Below are positions 24,063-34,209 of a DNA stretch of 64,000 nt, piece after piece; the first letter of the stretch is position 1; each line of letters begins with the position of its first letter. The notes beneath the pieces are model-generated. The model was given only the letters and a program-made list of their open reading frames with translations. It searched no databases and was not told where the DNA came from. Made by a program: the position numbers and the translations under genes. Source of the stretch: Zygnema cylindricum (Eukaryota; Streptophyta; Zygnematophyceae; Zygnematales; Zygnemataceae); contig JBBHKE010003023.1 of the NCBI GenBank assembly GCA_037447655.1, positions 37,290-101,289 of the forward strand. Reading direction: 5' to 3'.

Positions 24063-24067
24063 CAACT

Positions 24068-25205
24068 TTCCGAAAAAGCTATGAGCTGTCCGTACTCTCT
24101 CTCGTCGCACTCTCACCGCTCTCCACCGCGCTAATTTTAACTTCATCGCAACTTTTTCACTCCACCGCACGCATTTCAGCCCTCCACGTCTTCTCCATAA
24201 ATTTGTTTCCCTCCCCCGGAGGTTTAGGGTTCATTATATAAAATAGCCATGGTTTATACAACTATTTTGTGTGAAGTGGAAAAGAAAAGGTATGTGTTTG
24301 TAATGTGATGTGTTTTTGCAATGTGGATTTGAAATGTGCATTTGTAATTTGTATTTGTAATGTTCTTTATTTTTAATGCAATGTATTTGTCCTTTGTATT
24401 GTATACTCGCAATGTAGTGTAAGTAAGAAATAGTTGGCTTTTTGCGTTTATCTTCAATAAAGTTGTGTTTCTCCTTGTGTTAGAGTGTTATTTTTTTTCT
24501 ATGTAGTGCATTCAAGTAGCACTAGTCATTTAGTAGTCATATGCGAAAATAGAGAGAAAAGGGGAAAAGCGGATGTGGGAAAGGAAAGAGGGTCAAATAA
24601 GGGAAAGGAAGTTAAGGAAAAGGGGAAAAGAAGGGGAAGAGGAAAAAATAAAGGTAAAGAGATAAAATTTTGCATTTTTAATCTTTGGAAGGCTGATGGA
24701 TTGGTTGCAGAAATTACTACCTTTAGCGACCGTCACGAGGAGTGCGAGAAACTTAACACCAAAAATTTTGGTGTTTCCATGGACAGTGTGGTAAGCTTTC
24801 TCTCCTTGTAGTACACAATGTATCACTATTAGTGTTGATTGTTTTTGCCAAGCACGTTTAAATTTTCATTGCATGCCTGTCCGATTTTTTGTTACGTGTA
24901 TGGAGAATACAGTGTGGTATGTAAGATTTTCTGTTCTTCCACAACCAGCAGGTTTGCCATGACTCCATGAATTCTGATTAAGTACGCAATGTGTACTGTG
25001 AGAAGATGTCTTTTTTTTTCGCCACATGAAGTAAACTTTCTCCCTGCGTATGTAGTTCTTGAGACAACCAATCAAATCTTACCTTTCTATTTCAATAGCC
25101 AGATTATTAATTTTGACGTACATAAAACGTGCAGATCGATACCCAGAATTGTGGTAAAATCCACACTACAACGTATATAAAATTGGACACACCAACATAA
25201 CATCT
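24068..25205. other. Unassigned sequence with a lysine-rich open frame
   Basis: A plus-strand frame at 24485-24811 encodes a Lys/Gly/Arg-rich stretch and ends near a possible donor (GTGGTAAGC at 24787-24795). It could be an exon of an unknown gene, but nothing identifies it. About 24280-24430 is TTTGTAATGT-rich repetitive sequence. Confidence 0.25.
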
Positions 25206-25320
25206 GAGCTGGTGGTACAGTGGTTAGTACATTCACAACTATAGTGAAAGGTCTCACGTACAGTGGTTAGTACATTCACAGCTATAGTGAAAGGTCTCAG
25301 GTTCAAATCCTGGCCAGCTC
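25206..25320 (+). tRNA. tRNA-like sequence with CTA at the anticodon position and an internal 43-bp duplication
   Basis: After removing one copy of a 43-bp tandem duplication, 72 bases fold as a full cloverleaf: acceptor GAGCTGG/CCAGCTC, D stem GTAC/GTAC, anticodon stem TTCAC/GTGAA, T stem TCAGG/CCTGG with loop TTCAAAT. Box A and box B are present. The seven-base anticodon loop is AACTATA in the first copy and AGCTATA in the second, placing CTA at 34-36. U33 is missing, so a working tRNA is doubtful. A SINE head or a tRNA pseudogene is more likely. Confidence 0.45.
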
Positions 25321-25403
25321 ATCAATCCCTTTATTGGGATCGTCCATTCTATCCTCCAATTTTAGGAATCTTAACATGGTTTCTGGCGCTTGCATGCATA
25401 ATC

Positions 25404-25475
25404 GGCCGGGTAGCTCAGTTGGTAGAGCTAGTGTATGTCTAACACAATGTCCCAGGTTCGATCACCGGCCCTGCC
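25404..25475 (+). tRNA. Degenerate tRNA-like sequence (anticodon position GTC)
   Basis: The 72-base layout is canonical: acceptor GGCCGGG/CCCTGCC with one mismatch, a perfect D arm GCTCAGTTGGTAGAGC, an anticodon loop ATGTCTA with U33, and T loop TTCGATC. The T stem has two mismatches and the anticodon stem one, and position 37 is T. It is probably a tRNA pseudogene or SINE head. Confidence 0.4.
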
Positions 25476-25514
25476 ATTTAACCAAAGTTTTCACTTTGGC
25501 GCCCATGCGATATG

Positions 25515-25524
25515 NNNNNNNNNN
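25515..25524. other. Assembly gap (10 N)
   Basis: A run of ten undetermined bases. Its true length is unknown, so linkage of features on either side should be treated with care. Confidence 1.
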
Positions 25525-25733
25525 CTCTATCTCATGCCCCTACCCTCATATCAGTGGTGATGAGAACATCCTATCCATCTAAACTTTCACAATCATCTTC
25601 CTTTCCTAGTAAAAAAACCCTTATCATCTAATACAGATGTAGAGATGAGGTTTTTGTTCAGCTCCGGAATAAACAATACATCGGAGAATGTTACTATAGA
25701 TGTCTTTCCTTCTACTAACACTTTCAAATCTAC

Positions 25734-26989
25734 CTATCCTACAAGAGTAGTGGTGACTATACTCCCATCCCCGTACTCTATCTCTCCGGTGGGAATCTTT
25801 CTTATCATAGTGAACAGGTGCCTATCCTTACACATGTACATGGAGGCACCTGAATCTACAATCCAGCATGCTTCACCTTTCAATCCACCGTAAGCACATT
25901 TCTGCCTGCGTGGAATTTCGACCTCGTTTTTCGCCTCCAACTCCTCATCTAAAAGGAGCTCATCGTCTTCGTCCTCGGATTCCGCCTCATGTACCTGTGT
26001 CACAAGGGCCTTTTTCTCTCCTCTAGGGTACCACCAGTCTGCCCCTTCTTTAACCGAAGCTCGGTTAGCTTAATGCACTCTGCCATATAGTGCCCAAGTT
26101 TCTTACAAAAATGACATAAACCATTGGGAGCCCTTGGTCCGAACTCGTCGGTCTGATTTTTCTGCTCCCTACCCCATAGTTTCCGACCAGTTTCCGGGAA
26201 TCTTTGTTCCTCCAATCCGTCGAAGTTACCAAGGCTTGGCCACTCTTTCCTCCATTTCGGATCTCAATCGTATTCTCCCGAACGAGAATCATCCCTACCA
26301 CTGAGTTCCATATCCACCTTGAGTCCGGCAAGTCCTGCACACGGTTCACTATGTTCTCGAATTCATCGGGTAACTTCATCAGTAAACAGTTAACCTTTTC
26401 TTTTTCACTAAAATCTTTTCCCACACTCTCTAGCTCCATGAAGAGTGTAGCAAACTCATTGCAAAAATCCAACATCTTCCCCCCTTTGTATACATACTCC
26501 TTAACTTTCTGATCAGCCAAATGTTGTTGCTCAATCGTACCACTTCGGTACATCTCTATGAGAGCCAACCAAAGATCGGACGCCCTTTCTACTGGCAAAT
26601 GAGGACATGCAAGTCCTTCAGTGAGATGGCGTAGGATGAAGTGCTTTGCCGCCATATTGTTGAAGTCCCACGTTTCAGTATCATTCTCTTTTTTCCTCAG
26701 AATAGGTGACACGAATGCCGAACCTGTTGCTATTGATGTGGTCGCCACCTTCTCCTTTCTTTTGTCCACCACCTCTCTTTCTTTTGTTTCCTCTGTTGAA
26801 GGTGGATCCTCTTTCCTGGTGAATCATCTTCCTCCAAACCTTGGAAGAATTCCAAGACTTGATGGACGCCCCAACCGTCCACTCACTATCCCCTAAAACC
26901 TTTTTTCGCATAGAGCTCCTATCATCATATTTTCCCAGTATATGAAGCCAGTTCCATTAAATATTGGTACCCTAGAGGGTGGGCCCATA
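25734..26989 (-). pseudogene. Copia gag-protease, frameshifted
   Basis: Three overlapping frames (26772-26065, 26215-26000 and 26003-25734) together match the gag of the element at 16.8-21.1 kb. They include the zinc knuckle region (CHFCKKLGHYMAEC) and the protease core (IVDSGASMYMCKDRHLF). At least two frameshifts break it, near 26170 and 26010. It has sense codons at the two positions that are stops in the fuller copy. Confidence 0.85.
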
Positions 26990-26992
26990 ACC

Positions 26993-28055
26993 TAAAACTC
27001 TGAGACCTCCATAAGTCCTTAGAAAGGACAGCTTCCCAGAAGTCTCTAGGATAACCCTGACCCCTTTGTGTTTCACCAAAAATAACTGCCACCCTGGCAC
27101 ACAATAACTCTGACCAACTTGACTCTTGTGAAGGCAAGACTCCCCTGAGTCGATAGCAAAAAGTATCTCTGAATTTGCTCCCCTGAGCAGTAAGTTATGA
27201 GGGTCAAAGTTGACCTTTTGTAGAGAAGCTCTCTGAGAGAGAGGGTCCTATCTTCTAATTTTTCTAAGTCCTATCTCTCTCACAGACTCTATCTACTGAC
27301 GTACGGAGCCAATCAGATTACACTTCCGTACACAAAAGTACAACTGTCGGTGTCCTTTCTGTTCAGATATTGTACAACATGACCTAAAAGTCGACACATG
27401 TCATATCCAGATTCGGTCCCGTAATTCCCGGAGATGCCGCGATCCAACGCAATGTCGCCACGTGTCATCGAATGTGGTGATAACCACAAACCGCTGAGAT
27501 TCTCTTCTGCTATCTCGGCTTTCTTCCCGGTCGTCCGATTGATTGCATATTTCAATCAGAGCCGTCATCAGTACTTGCGCGATATTTGTTTTGTTTAAAG
27601 AAACAAATGCGCGGTACTTGTTTCTTATCCGTATCGTAATCCGTACTTCTACATAACTGACTCTATGTATTCTGTAAGCAGTTGCCGTTAAATGAAACAT
27701 CTTACGTGGTAATGTGTAAATCTATATTAAACGCGATAGCATGTATCATTAGCTCTAGACCTAACGGATAACGCTACCGTCTACCGCCTGCCTGACGTCC
27801 GACAGGTACCACGATCAAATCCTGGCTGCATCACTAATCCTTTTAGTAAATAAAATACCATTCAATGAATCAACTAATCTATTTCCCATAACCCTCTAGA
27901 TAGCCTAGGTAGCTATGGCTCTAGCTTCTTCTCCACCTCTCAATGACTGCGACAAGTGTGGGAGTTGGAGAGAGAAGTTAGAGATAGACTGCCTCTGCTT
28001 CTTTCTGTATTTCTATTCAGACCTAAAAATATTTAAAAGACCATTAATTTCTACA
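26993..28055 (-). repeat. 5' LTR of the truncated Copia
   Basis: It starts TAAAACTC (TG mutated to TA) beside the GGGCCCATAACC primer site and ends AATTTCTACA. It is full length, 1063 bp. A tRNA-like T-arm lies near 27808-27824. Confidence 0.85.
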
Positions 28056-28393
28056 CAAATTGCCGCATATTTCCGTGTATATAGAGATAGGGCAGATCCC
28101 CTAAGGTATCGCCCAAGTAACGAAAACGCAACCCGTAAATCATAACGGTCTGTATACCGGAATGCGAGATCGCGCATCTCGGTATCGAAAAACATTCGAA
28201 AATGTGACACTGAATTATGCGGAAAAATCAGTTATATTCAGATAATCTCTCCATTGTCAGTGAATTATTTCTATATATGTAATTTGTAATAAAATAAATC
28301 AAGAGGGAGAGAAAGAGAGAGAATGAGAGGGAGGGGGAGAGAGAGAGAGAGGAATAGAGAGATAGAGAGAGAGAGAGAGGGCAGATCGATTAC
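28056..28393. other. Intron or lost 3' region of the G8-domain gene, GA-rich
   Basis: About 28300-28380 is (GA)-rich, hence CT-rich on the sense (minus) strand, and directly follows the last visible donor at 28393. No further G8-family exon is recognised. Confidence 0.4.
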
Positions 28394-31192
28394 CCACTTG
28401 TTTGCTTTGATTGATGGAATTTTTGACGGCGACGGTTTGGGGACTATTACCAATCACATGGAAATGCATACTGTAACGTCCCAATTTTCCTTGTTGACCC
28501 ATTTTGTAAAACTCCACTTCTTCAATAAACTGTGGCGGGTCGGGTGTCCTAAAAATGAAGAAATGTCCACCTACAAATATAAAACATAAACAAACGTAAT
28601 ATTAAAAAAGTGAAAAATCGTGAAATTGGTGGTTCCACTTGCTAAAACAACCGACGATGAGACATGTTACTCATTTTGGTAAGAAACCAACAGAATCATT
28701 TGTTAGATGTCAACGTACACAATTGTTTCCACGTTTCACTAAGCAGACTCCAGGCACATCTTGTTTTCTCGTTCTTTCGGCCCACAAGTTACGAGCATAC
28801 CGAAAGAAACAGTAAGGAGTTCTCATTCATTTTTTTCGGTGGGAGATCTCTTTTATAGGTCATGCTTTAGGTAAAATTCCACAAGGTAGTAGTTATTTGA
28901 AGGCGTTCTCATTCATTTTTTTCAGTGGGAGATCTCTTTTGTAGGTCATGTTTTAGGTAAAATTCCACAAGGTAGTAGTTATTTGTGTCGGTGGGATCAC
29001 TTACTTGGCTTTCTTTCTTAGAAGTTTCTGACAAACTTTAACAAAAATATCGGCTTGTGTGAAAGAAAACATTAGAGGCTTGAAGGAAAACGTCAAAACT
29101 TTCAAACATCAAAACTTCAAAATGTTGAACTTCACTAACCTTCAAGTTTGTATGGCTCCTCCTCGTCTGTTCCCGTAATGACGATATTTCTCGAAATAAG
29201 CGCCACCTCGCCGCGTTGATCAATCCATCCTCCCATTCCATCACTCACTTGAACTCCATTGTGTGAATAGACCAAAGGACTATCGAGTCCAATAACCACA
29301 TGTCCATCCGAAGAAACGGTGACTGAAAAACCAATATTCCCACAGATCTAGGACGAGCACAAGTTAGAAACCTTTAAAAATTTTAAGGGAATTTTCGCCA
29401 AATTGACCAGAAAAGGAAAAAGAGGTAAATGACTTCTTCATACAATGTTTCAAGTTTCCTAGCGGACAGTAGTTATTTGGTGTTTTTAATGTTATGCATG
29501 TTTGAGGTTTTGTATTTTTTGATGTTATTCACGGTTTCTCCTTTATATATGTCTTTATTTTTTATACATAGTGATTAGATGTTGCTAGTTGGCATTTTGT
29601 ATACGTAACTACCTATAGTCATATTCTAATGGTATTTATTTGTATTATGTATGGTTTAAAATCAGGTATGCTTTGCTGTTACAAGTGATGTGGTGGAGTT
29701 ATGCTTCAAAGGAAATTTTCGAGGTATGCTTGATGTTATGTTCTGATGTATCATTTTGATAATATGATCTGATGTAATGTTTTCACAGTTTGAAATGTTA
29801 CCGTTGGTAATTTTGAAGGATTCGGTTTGATTGTAGTTGTAGGCGGTGGTTGCCACGGCCACTTGGCCTCCCACCGGCCAATCGATGGCAAGCTCATTGT
29901 CCACCACTATGTTCAAATCTTGTGCCAGAGCGGTTGCTGCCAGCTGGCACCAAGACGGAGTGGCGCTTTTTTCGGGCATTCCGTGGAGGTCTACCTGACC
30001 GCCCACCTGAAAAAAACCCAATACCACGATACCCGATTACTCAACCATCACAATTACAAACAAGATTGGGGGAAGGCACCATGCGGCGGAGACAGAGACA
30101 GGGAGAGGGAGGGAGAGATGGGGAGAGAGAGGGAAGAGTAAGAAAGGGAGAGAGAAAAAAAGAGGGAGTACCACAGCGAAAGCTTTATGGCCGAGGAATC
30201 GCGGATTTTCTCCATCGGCCGAGGAGAAACTGGTGAACTGGAGTTCATCTCGTTCGGGAGAAGGAGTAAGCTGAATAGTTGCCAGTTGACTAAACTGATT
30301 TCAGAAGTTCCAATTGCAAGTCTTCCTTCGACAAGGACGTGACGAGCCTTCAAGTAAATGTCTCCCAGATCGTGATCGTCTAAAAATTTGTCATTTTAGC
30401 ACAATTCAATATCAAATTGTACTTTGCAAACAGAATGGATTTCAGATTTACATTTGTGGGTTAGGTTTCAAAATGGGCTTCGCTCCAAAAAGGGGCTTTT
30501 GGTAAAAATCGTCGGAGAAAGCCGATGAGTGGATTATTTCCTACACAATAATGCATGCAAAATATTCCTTTTATCTTGTCTGAACTCTCTTTATTTCTAT
30601 CGCACATCAAAGTGACTTTTCGAACATCAAAATGTAGGGATTCACCCCTATAAAACCATCCAACAATTACAAAAATTCGGATGTGTAAATCTAGAAAAGA
30701 AGTTTGAAAGTTGGAGGCTTCAGACATTCTCGGATGGAGAAATTAGAATCAATGAAATTAAAACCTCGCGAAATCATTTTTTAAGAAATGCACATTTTAA
30801 GAAATCCTCACATTTAAGAAATAAATCAAAATTTAAAGGAATCGAGTTTTGAAAAAGTATCCACCGCACCTTAGAAAGCCTTTAACCTGGAGAATTCCGA
30901 CAGTTATATTCGGAAGATCCAACTGTACTGCCACGTCACACGGAATAACTGCATCTATGTCAGTTCCGTCGCCCACACCGAGGACAATTCCGCTTTCCCA
31001 CGTGCTAGGATCACTCCATTTTTTGTAAACTGCAACGGAATCCGTAATTAGAGTGCATGGAGATTTGTAAATTTCATCATCCGTCGGACTTGTGCCTTGG
31101 CATGCGACTTTCGGCGACATCCACAGTGATACCAAAATTCCAAAAATTAAGGTTAGGGTTTTGGAAGACAGTAAGCTCTTCACGTGACCCAT
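28394..31192 (-). pseudogene. G8-domain secreted protein (CEMIP/TMEM2/PKHD1L1-like), 5' exons of a truncated gene
   Basis: Five exons are recognised on the minus strand: 31192-30865 (signal peptide, then KKWSDPSTWESG and VIPCDVAVQLDLPN, the start of the G8 domain), 30379-30172 (LKARHVLVEGRLAIG to GHKAFAV), 30006-29802 (VGGQVDLHGMP, SWCQLAATA, DWPVGGQVAVATT, QTESFKITN), 29322-29140 (LDSPLVYSHNG, RGEVALISRNIVITG) and 28548-28394 (VEFYKMGQQGKLGRYSMHFH). Exons 1-4 join in compatible phases; the donor of exon 1 (GTGGAT) is weak. One more exon is expected between 29139 and 28549. Exon 2 needs one extra base near 30288-30299 to stay in frame. The parallel-beta-helix remainder of the protein is missing, and a Copia LTR lies 340 bp past the last exon. 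In animals the family includes secreted or surface hyaluronan-degrading proteins; the role here is unknown. Confidence 0.75.
28819..28989. repeat. Tandem duplication, 86-bp period
   Basis: GTTCTCATTCATTTTTTTC starts both copies (28819 and 28905), and the shared sequence runs to AGTAGTTATTTG. It lies in an intron region of the G8-domain gene. Confidence 0.85.
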
Positions 31193-31470
31193 TTTGGGGT
31201 CTCTTTCTCTCTCTTCTCTCTCTCCCTCTCAAATTCCATGGTTTTCTCCACTGTGTCTCTAACTTTCCTTCTCGTTCTCTTGTATTTGCTCTCTCTCTCT
31301 CAATATTTTTTTTCTTTTTCTTGTCTCGCAATTGTCTTTTATTTCTCTTTCTTTAATTTTCCAATCTCCTCTCCTTCTCTCTATCTCTCAGCTTCTCCTA
31401 TTTTCTCTTTCTGCAAAAAGATCTGTACTTTGTTTTCTTTCTTGGCTGAAGCTCCCTCTCTTTTATGCGT
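31193..31470. other. CT-rich leader/upstream region of the G8-domain gene
   Basis: The plus strand is CT-rich, so the gene's sense strand is GA-rich just upstream of its ATG. It probably covers the 5' UTR and core promoter. No clear TATA box was assigned. Confidence 0.35.
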
Positions 31471-33424
31471 TGTAACCTTCGGCACCGACATTAGGAGAGA
31501 TGGCACGTGCCAATATTCTTGTTCTGAATCTCGCGCCAGATGGGCTCCGCCGACCACTTTTCAATTCGCGCCGGGTGCTTCCACCGACATTTTCGCTGCA
31601 TTATTCGCATATGTCCGAATGGCCATTCGCCTCGTCGCCGCGAAAACTTAACGCACGCGTCAGCATTTTCCCTCGAGCACAAAACTGTCGACCAATGGAA
31701 TCGCATTGTGCCGTATCGCTATCGTATCGCTGCCGTATCGCTATCGCTACAATTATTTCGTGCAACAAAGAAACCGAAGGGTTCTCCGTACAGCGGACAT
31801 TTGCCGTAAATCGGCTTCGCCCATTGGGCCCAAAAGTGACTCATGTCACAGTCATTTTCACAGCGGGATGGCCGGAGAAATCCATAGATGTTCTTATTGG
31901 TACAGATTTTATGAGTGCCCTTTTCCGTGTCGACGCCGCTCACTTTTCCGCGACGACGCAGGTGTTGTACTCTTTTGTGTTATTTTGTACGAAACAAAAG
32001 CTGTCGGCCTGATGGAGAAATGGCCTAAGGGCACTAAACTTTAGTCTTGCAACTTTGTTTTTAGCGAAGATTCTCCGTACTACTTTCAGAGCATTCGAAT
32101 GTAAAAAAATCAAATCGTTACTTTAGATCGTGACGGATGTAGACGTGGGTGTTATTTGTGATGGTTTGTAGACGACTACAAAACTCGCGACAATTGATGA
32201 CGTTTACAAAATAGCGACGTTTGTAGACGTCTAGCTACTTGTGACATTGTAGATGTTTAAGGTTTGTGACATTTTGACGTCACGCTCACTTATGATAGCG
32301 TCGACATCACTGAATCTAAAACATTCCGCCATGGTTTCCCAATTTTGTTTTATCGTCTGTTCTCACTCTACTTGCCATCAAAATAAACTAAAAGATAGCC
32401 AACAGAAATACTTTTTAGAGATCTTTCATTTGATACCTTTCTTGCATTTTTTCATTGCATGAATTGTGAGATATACACGTTAGTGGGAGAGGGAGAGAGA
32501 GAGAGAGAGAGAGGCGCTTTCACGGAATTCGCTTTTGCGAAATTGCGTCCGTTGGTCGAGACCCCCTCCACGGTTACTATACGGAAAAAAGTGCACTGAA
32601 AAAAGTCTCGCACGGGCTCGAAATGTGCAGTAGGTTTTTTTTTTGGTTCTCCGGGCACAAAAATTGTCAAAAACCTCCGTCGCGTGCGAAATCATATGCA
32701 TATTCGCCCACGTCGTGGAACTTTGTTTAAATCACCTTGCGAGGTGATTTAATATAAAGTTTGAAGATGAGCCGGAAAGACGCAAAAGTTGGTCGAAACG
32801 CGCTTAACGACAAACTGCATTGCGCTAGACAACAAACTATAGTACAGTTAAAGTTTCAAGATAAAGCAACTTGTACGGTGGTAACTTCAATTTTTTGGTA
32901 CGGCTGCGTATTTTCACGTTTTTTCCGAAGTTATAGAGGAAAACTACAGAAAAAAAATGTAACTTTAGCACATGGGAAAGGGCCATTAGGACAAACACAT
33001 TTTATACCTTACAATAAGGTCGGACTTCCATTAGCGAAAAAATGGGGTTGTTTACTAAGTGACTTAACGTTTTTTACAAGTCCGTAATTTTTTATTTTTT
33101 TTAGGAAAAACATCTTTACGGATGAATCAACATCGTTGTAGGCGTAAAATCTGGCCGTCAAGTGCATTAATATTTTTATCCGAGACGCCACGTCGCTAAC
33201 CTATGAGTGTGTGGCGAATGTCTCCAACGAGGACACTTTGCACACACCGTACGTGTAAATTTGGGCCGCATGGATTAGTGATAAATAGTCTACGATGAGC
33301 GCACGATTATGTGCATACACGTCGCATGTGCCATGTGCCTTCCAGGGTGGATGCGATTTAAGGAAATTATCTCGTCACGCTCCCACCATCAAAGTTTGCC
33401 GCCGCCTTTTTTTCGTTGCGTTTC
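31471..33424. other. Intergenic, no gene recognised
   Basis: A CGTATCG/GCTATCG short repeat lies near 31710-31755. Repeated GTAGACG motifs lie at 32130-32260. A (GA)n tract lies at about 32485-32515. Open frames at 31500-32044 and 32761-33087 have no recognisable family. Confidence 0.35.
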
Positions 33425-33427
33425 TAA

Positions 33428-34206
33428 GGGTGCGTCTCCATGTGCCAAAGTAAGGGTTTTTTTCTGTCGTTTTCCTGTAAAACTTAGAGCTGTACCGCGT
33501 AAGTTTCAACCGTACAAAAATATAAAAAAATGAGAAGTACATTTTGCGTCATCATCAAATTTAAGATGTACGACATGTTGTCGTTTTGTGTTCTTCAACC
33601 CAAGGCCATGCCAAAAAACGTCATCTTCGAACTTTTCTTTAAAACACGGGAAGATGTGTTTTAAAACAAAGAATTTTCGAAAAAAAAATAGAAACATGTA
33701 GTCGCACGTGTTAAAAAAAAACAAAAAATTTCAAAAGAATTCAAGCGACGATGAAAAGTGCACGATCCGTTATGTTTTGCCCGTTTGCGTTCAAATACGA
33801 CAAAGAAAATTACACAATTTGTTTGGTTTTGCCTGTTTGCGCCTGGTATGGATTTTATTTTGCCAAGGGTCTCAAGATCTGATGCCATTTCACGTCGAGC
33901 TGACAAGAGACGCAAAGGCAAATTGCATCTTCTTCAACCGTGAATCGGCACAGGATGAATGGTGGTATGTCTACAATGTCACAAAAAGCCATGCGACGTC
34001 ACACGCAGTTACAAAAAATAACGTGCGTCATCACAAATTGTACACTGTCAACAACCGTCATGGGCATTGTCAACGTATACAATTATCACGCCCTTAAGTG
34101 ACAACTTCGTTTGGTACACATAGGGACGTCTGAAATCCGGGTTCGCCGGATTTGCGCTAAAAAACAAAGTTTTTTCGCTAAGTTATAAGTACATGGAGAC
34201 ACACCC
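33428..34206. mobile_element. PIF/Harbinger-type MITE, copy B
   Basis: The ends are GGGTGCGTCTCC and GGAGACACACCC with TAA duplications (33425-33427 and 34207-34209). The 779-bp element is inverted relative to copy A at 11229-12008. Open frames inside are broken and are not a transposase. Confidence 0.85.
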
Positions 34207-34209
34207 TAA

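Larger units (their letters stand above)
25599..28055 (-). mobile_element. Copia element, 5' part only
   Basis: The 5' LTR (28055-26993), primer-binding site and gag-protease are followed by an abrupt end near 25599, at the point matching about 19760 in the fuller element, about 75 bases before the N run. The rest of pol and the 3' LTR are missing. The element lies in the same orientation as the G8-domain gene, just downstream of its last recognisable exon. Confidence 0.85.

Noticed and set aside
24485-24811. Lysine-rich 108-codon frame as a gene
   Set aside because: Low-complexity middle, no family match and no partner exon found. Kept only as an unassigned note.
28271-28390. CRISPR or tandem array interpretation of the GA-rich repeat
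   Set aside because: It is a simple (GA)n microsatellite without spacers.
31500-32044. Overlapping plus-strand frames of 112-170 codons upstream of the G8-domain gene
   Set aside because: No recognisable domain, overlapping in several frames, with short CGTATCG repeats. No evidence of coding.
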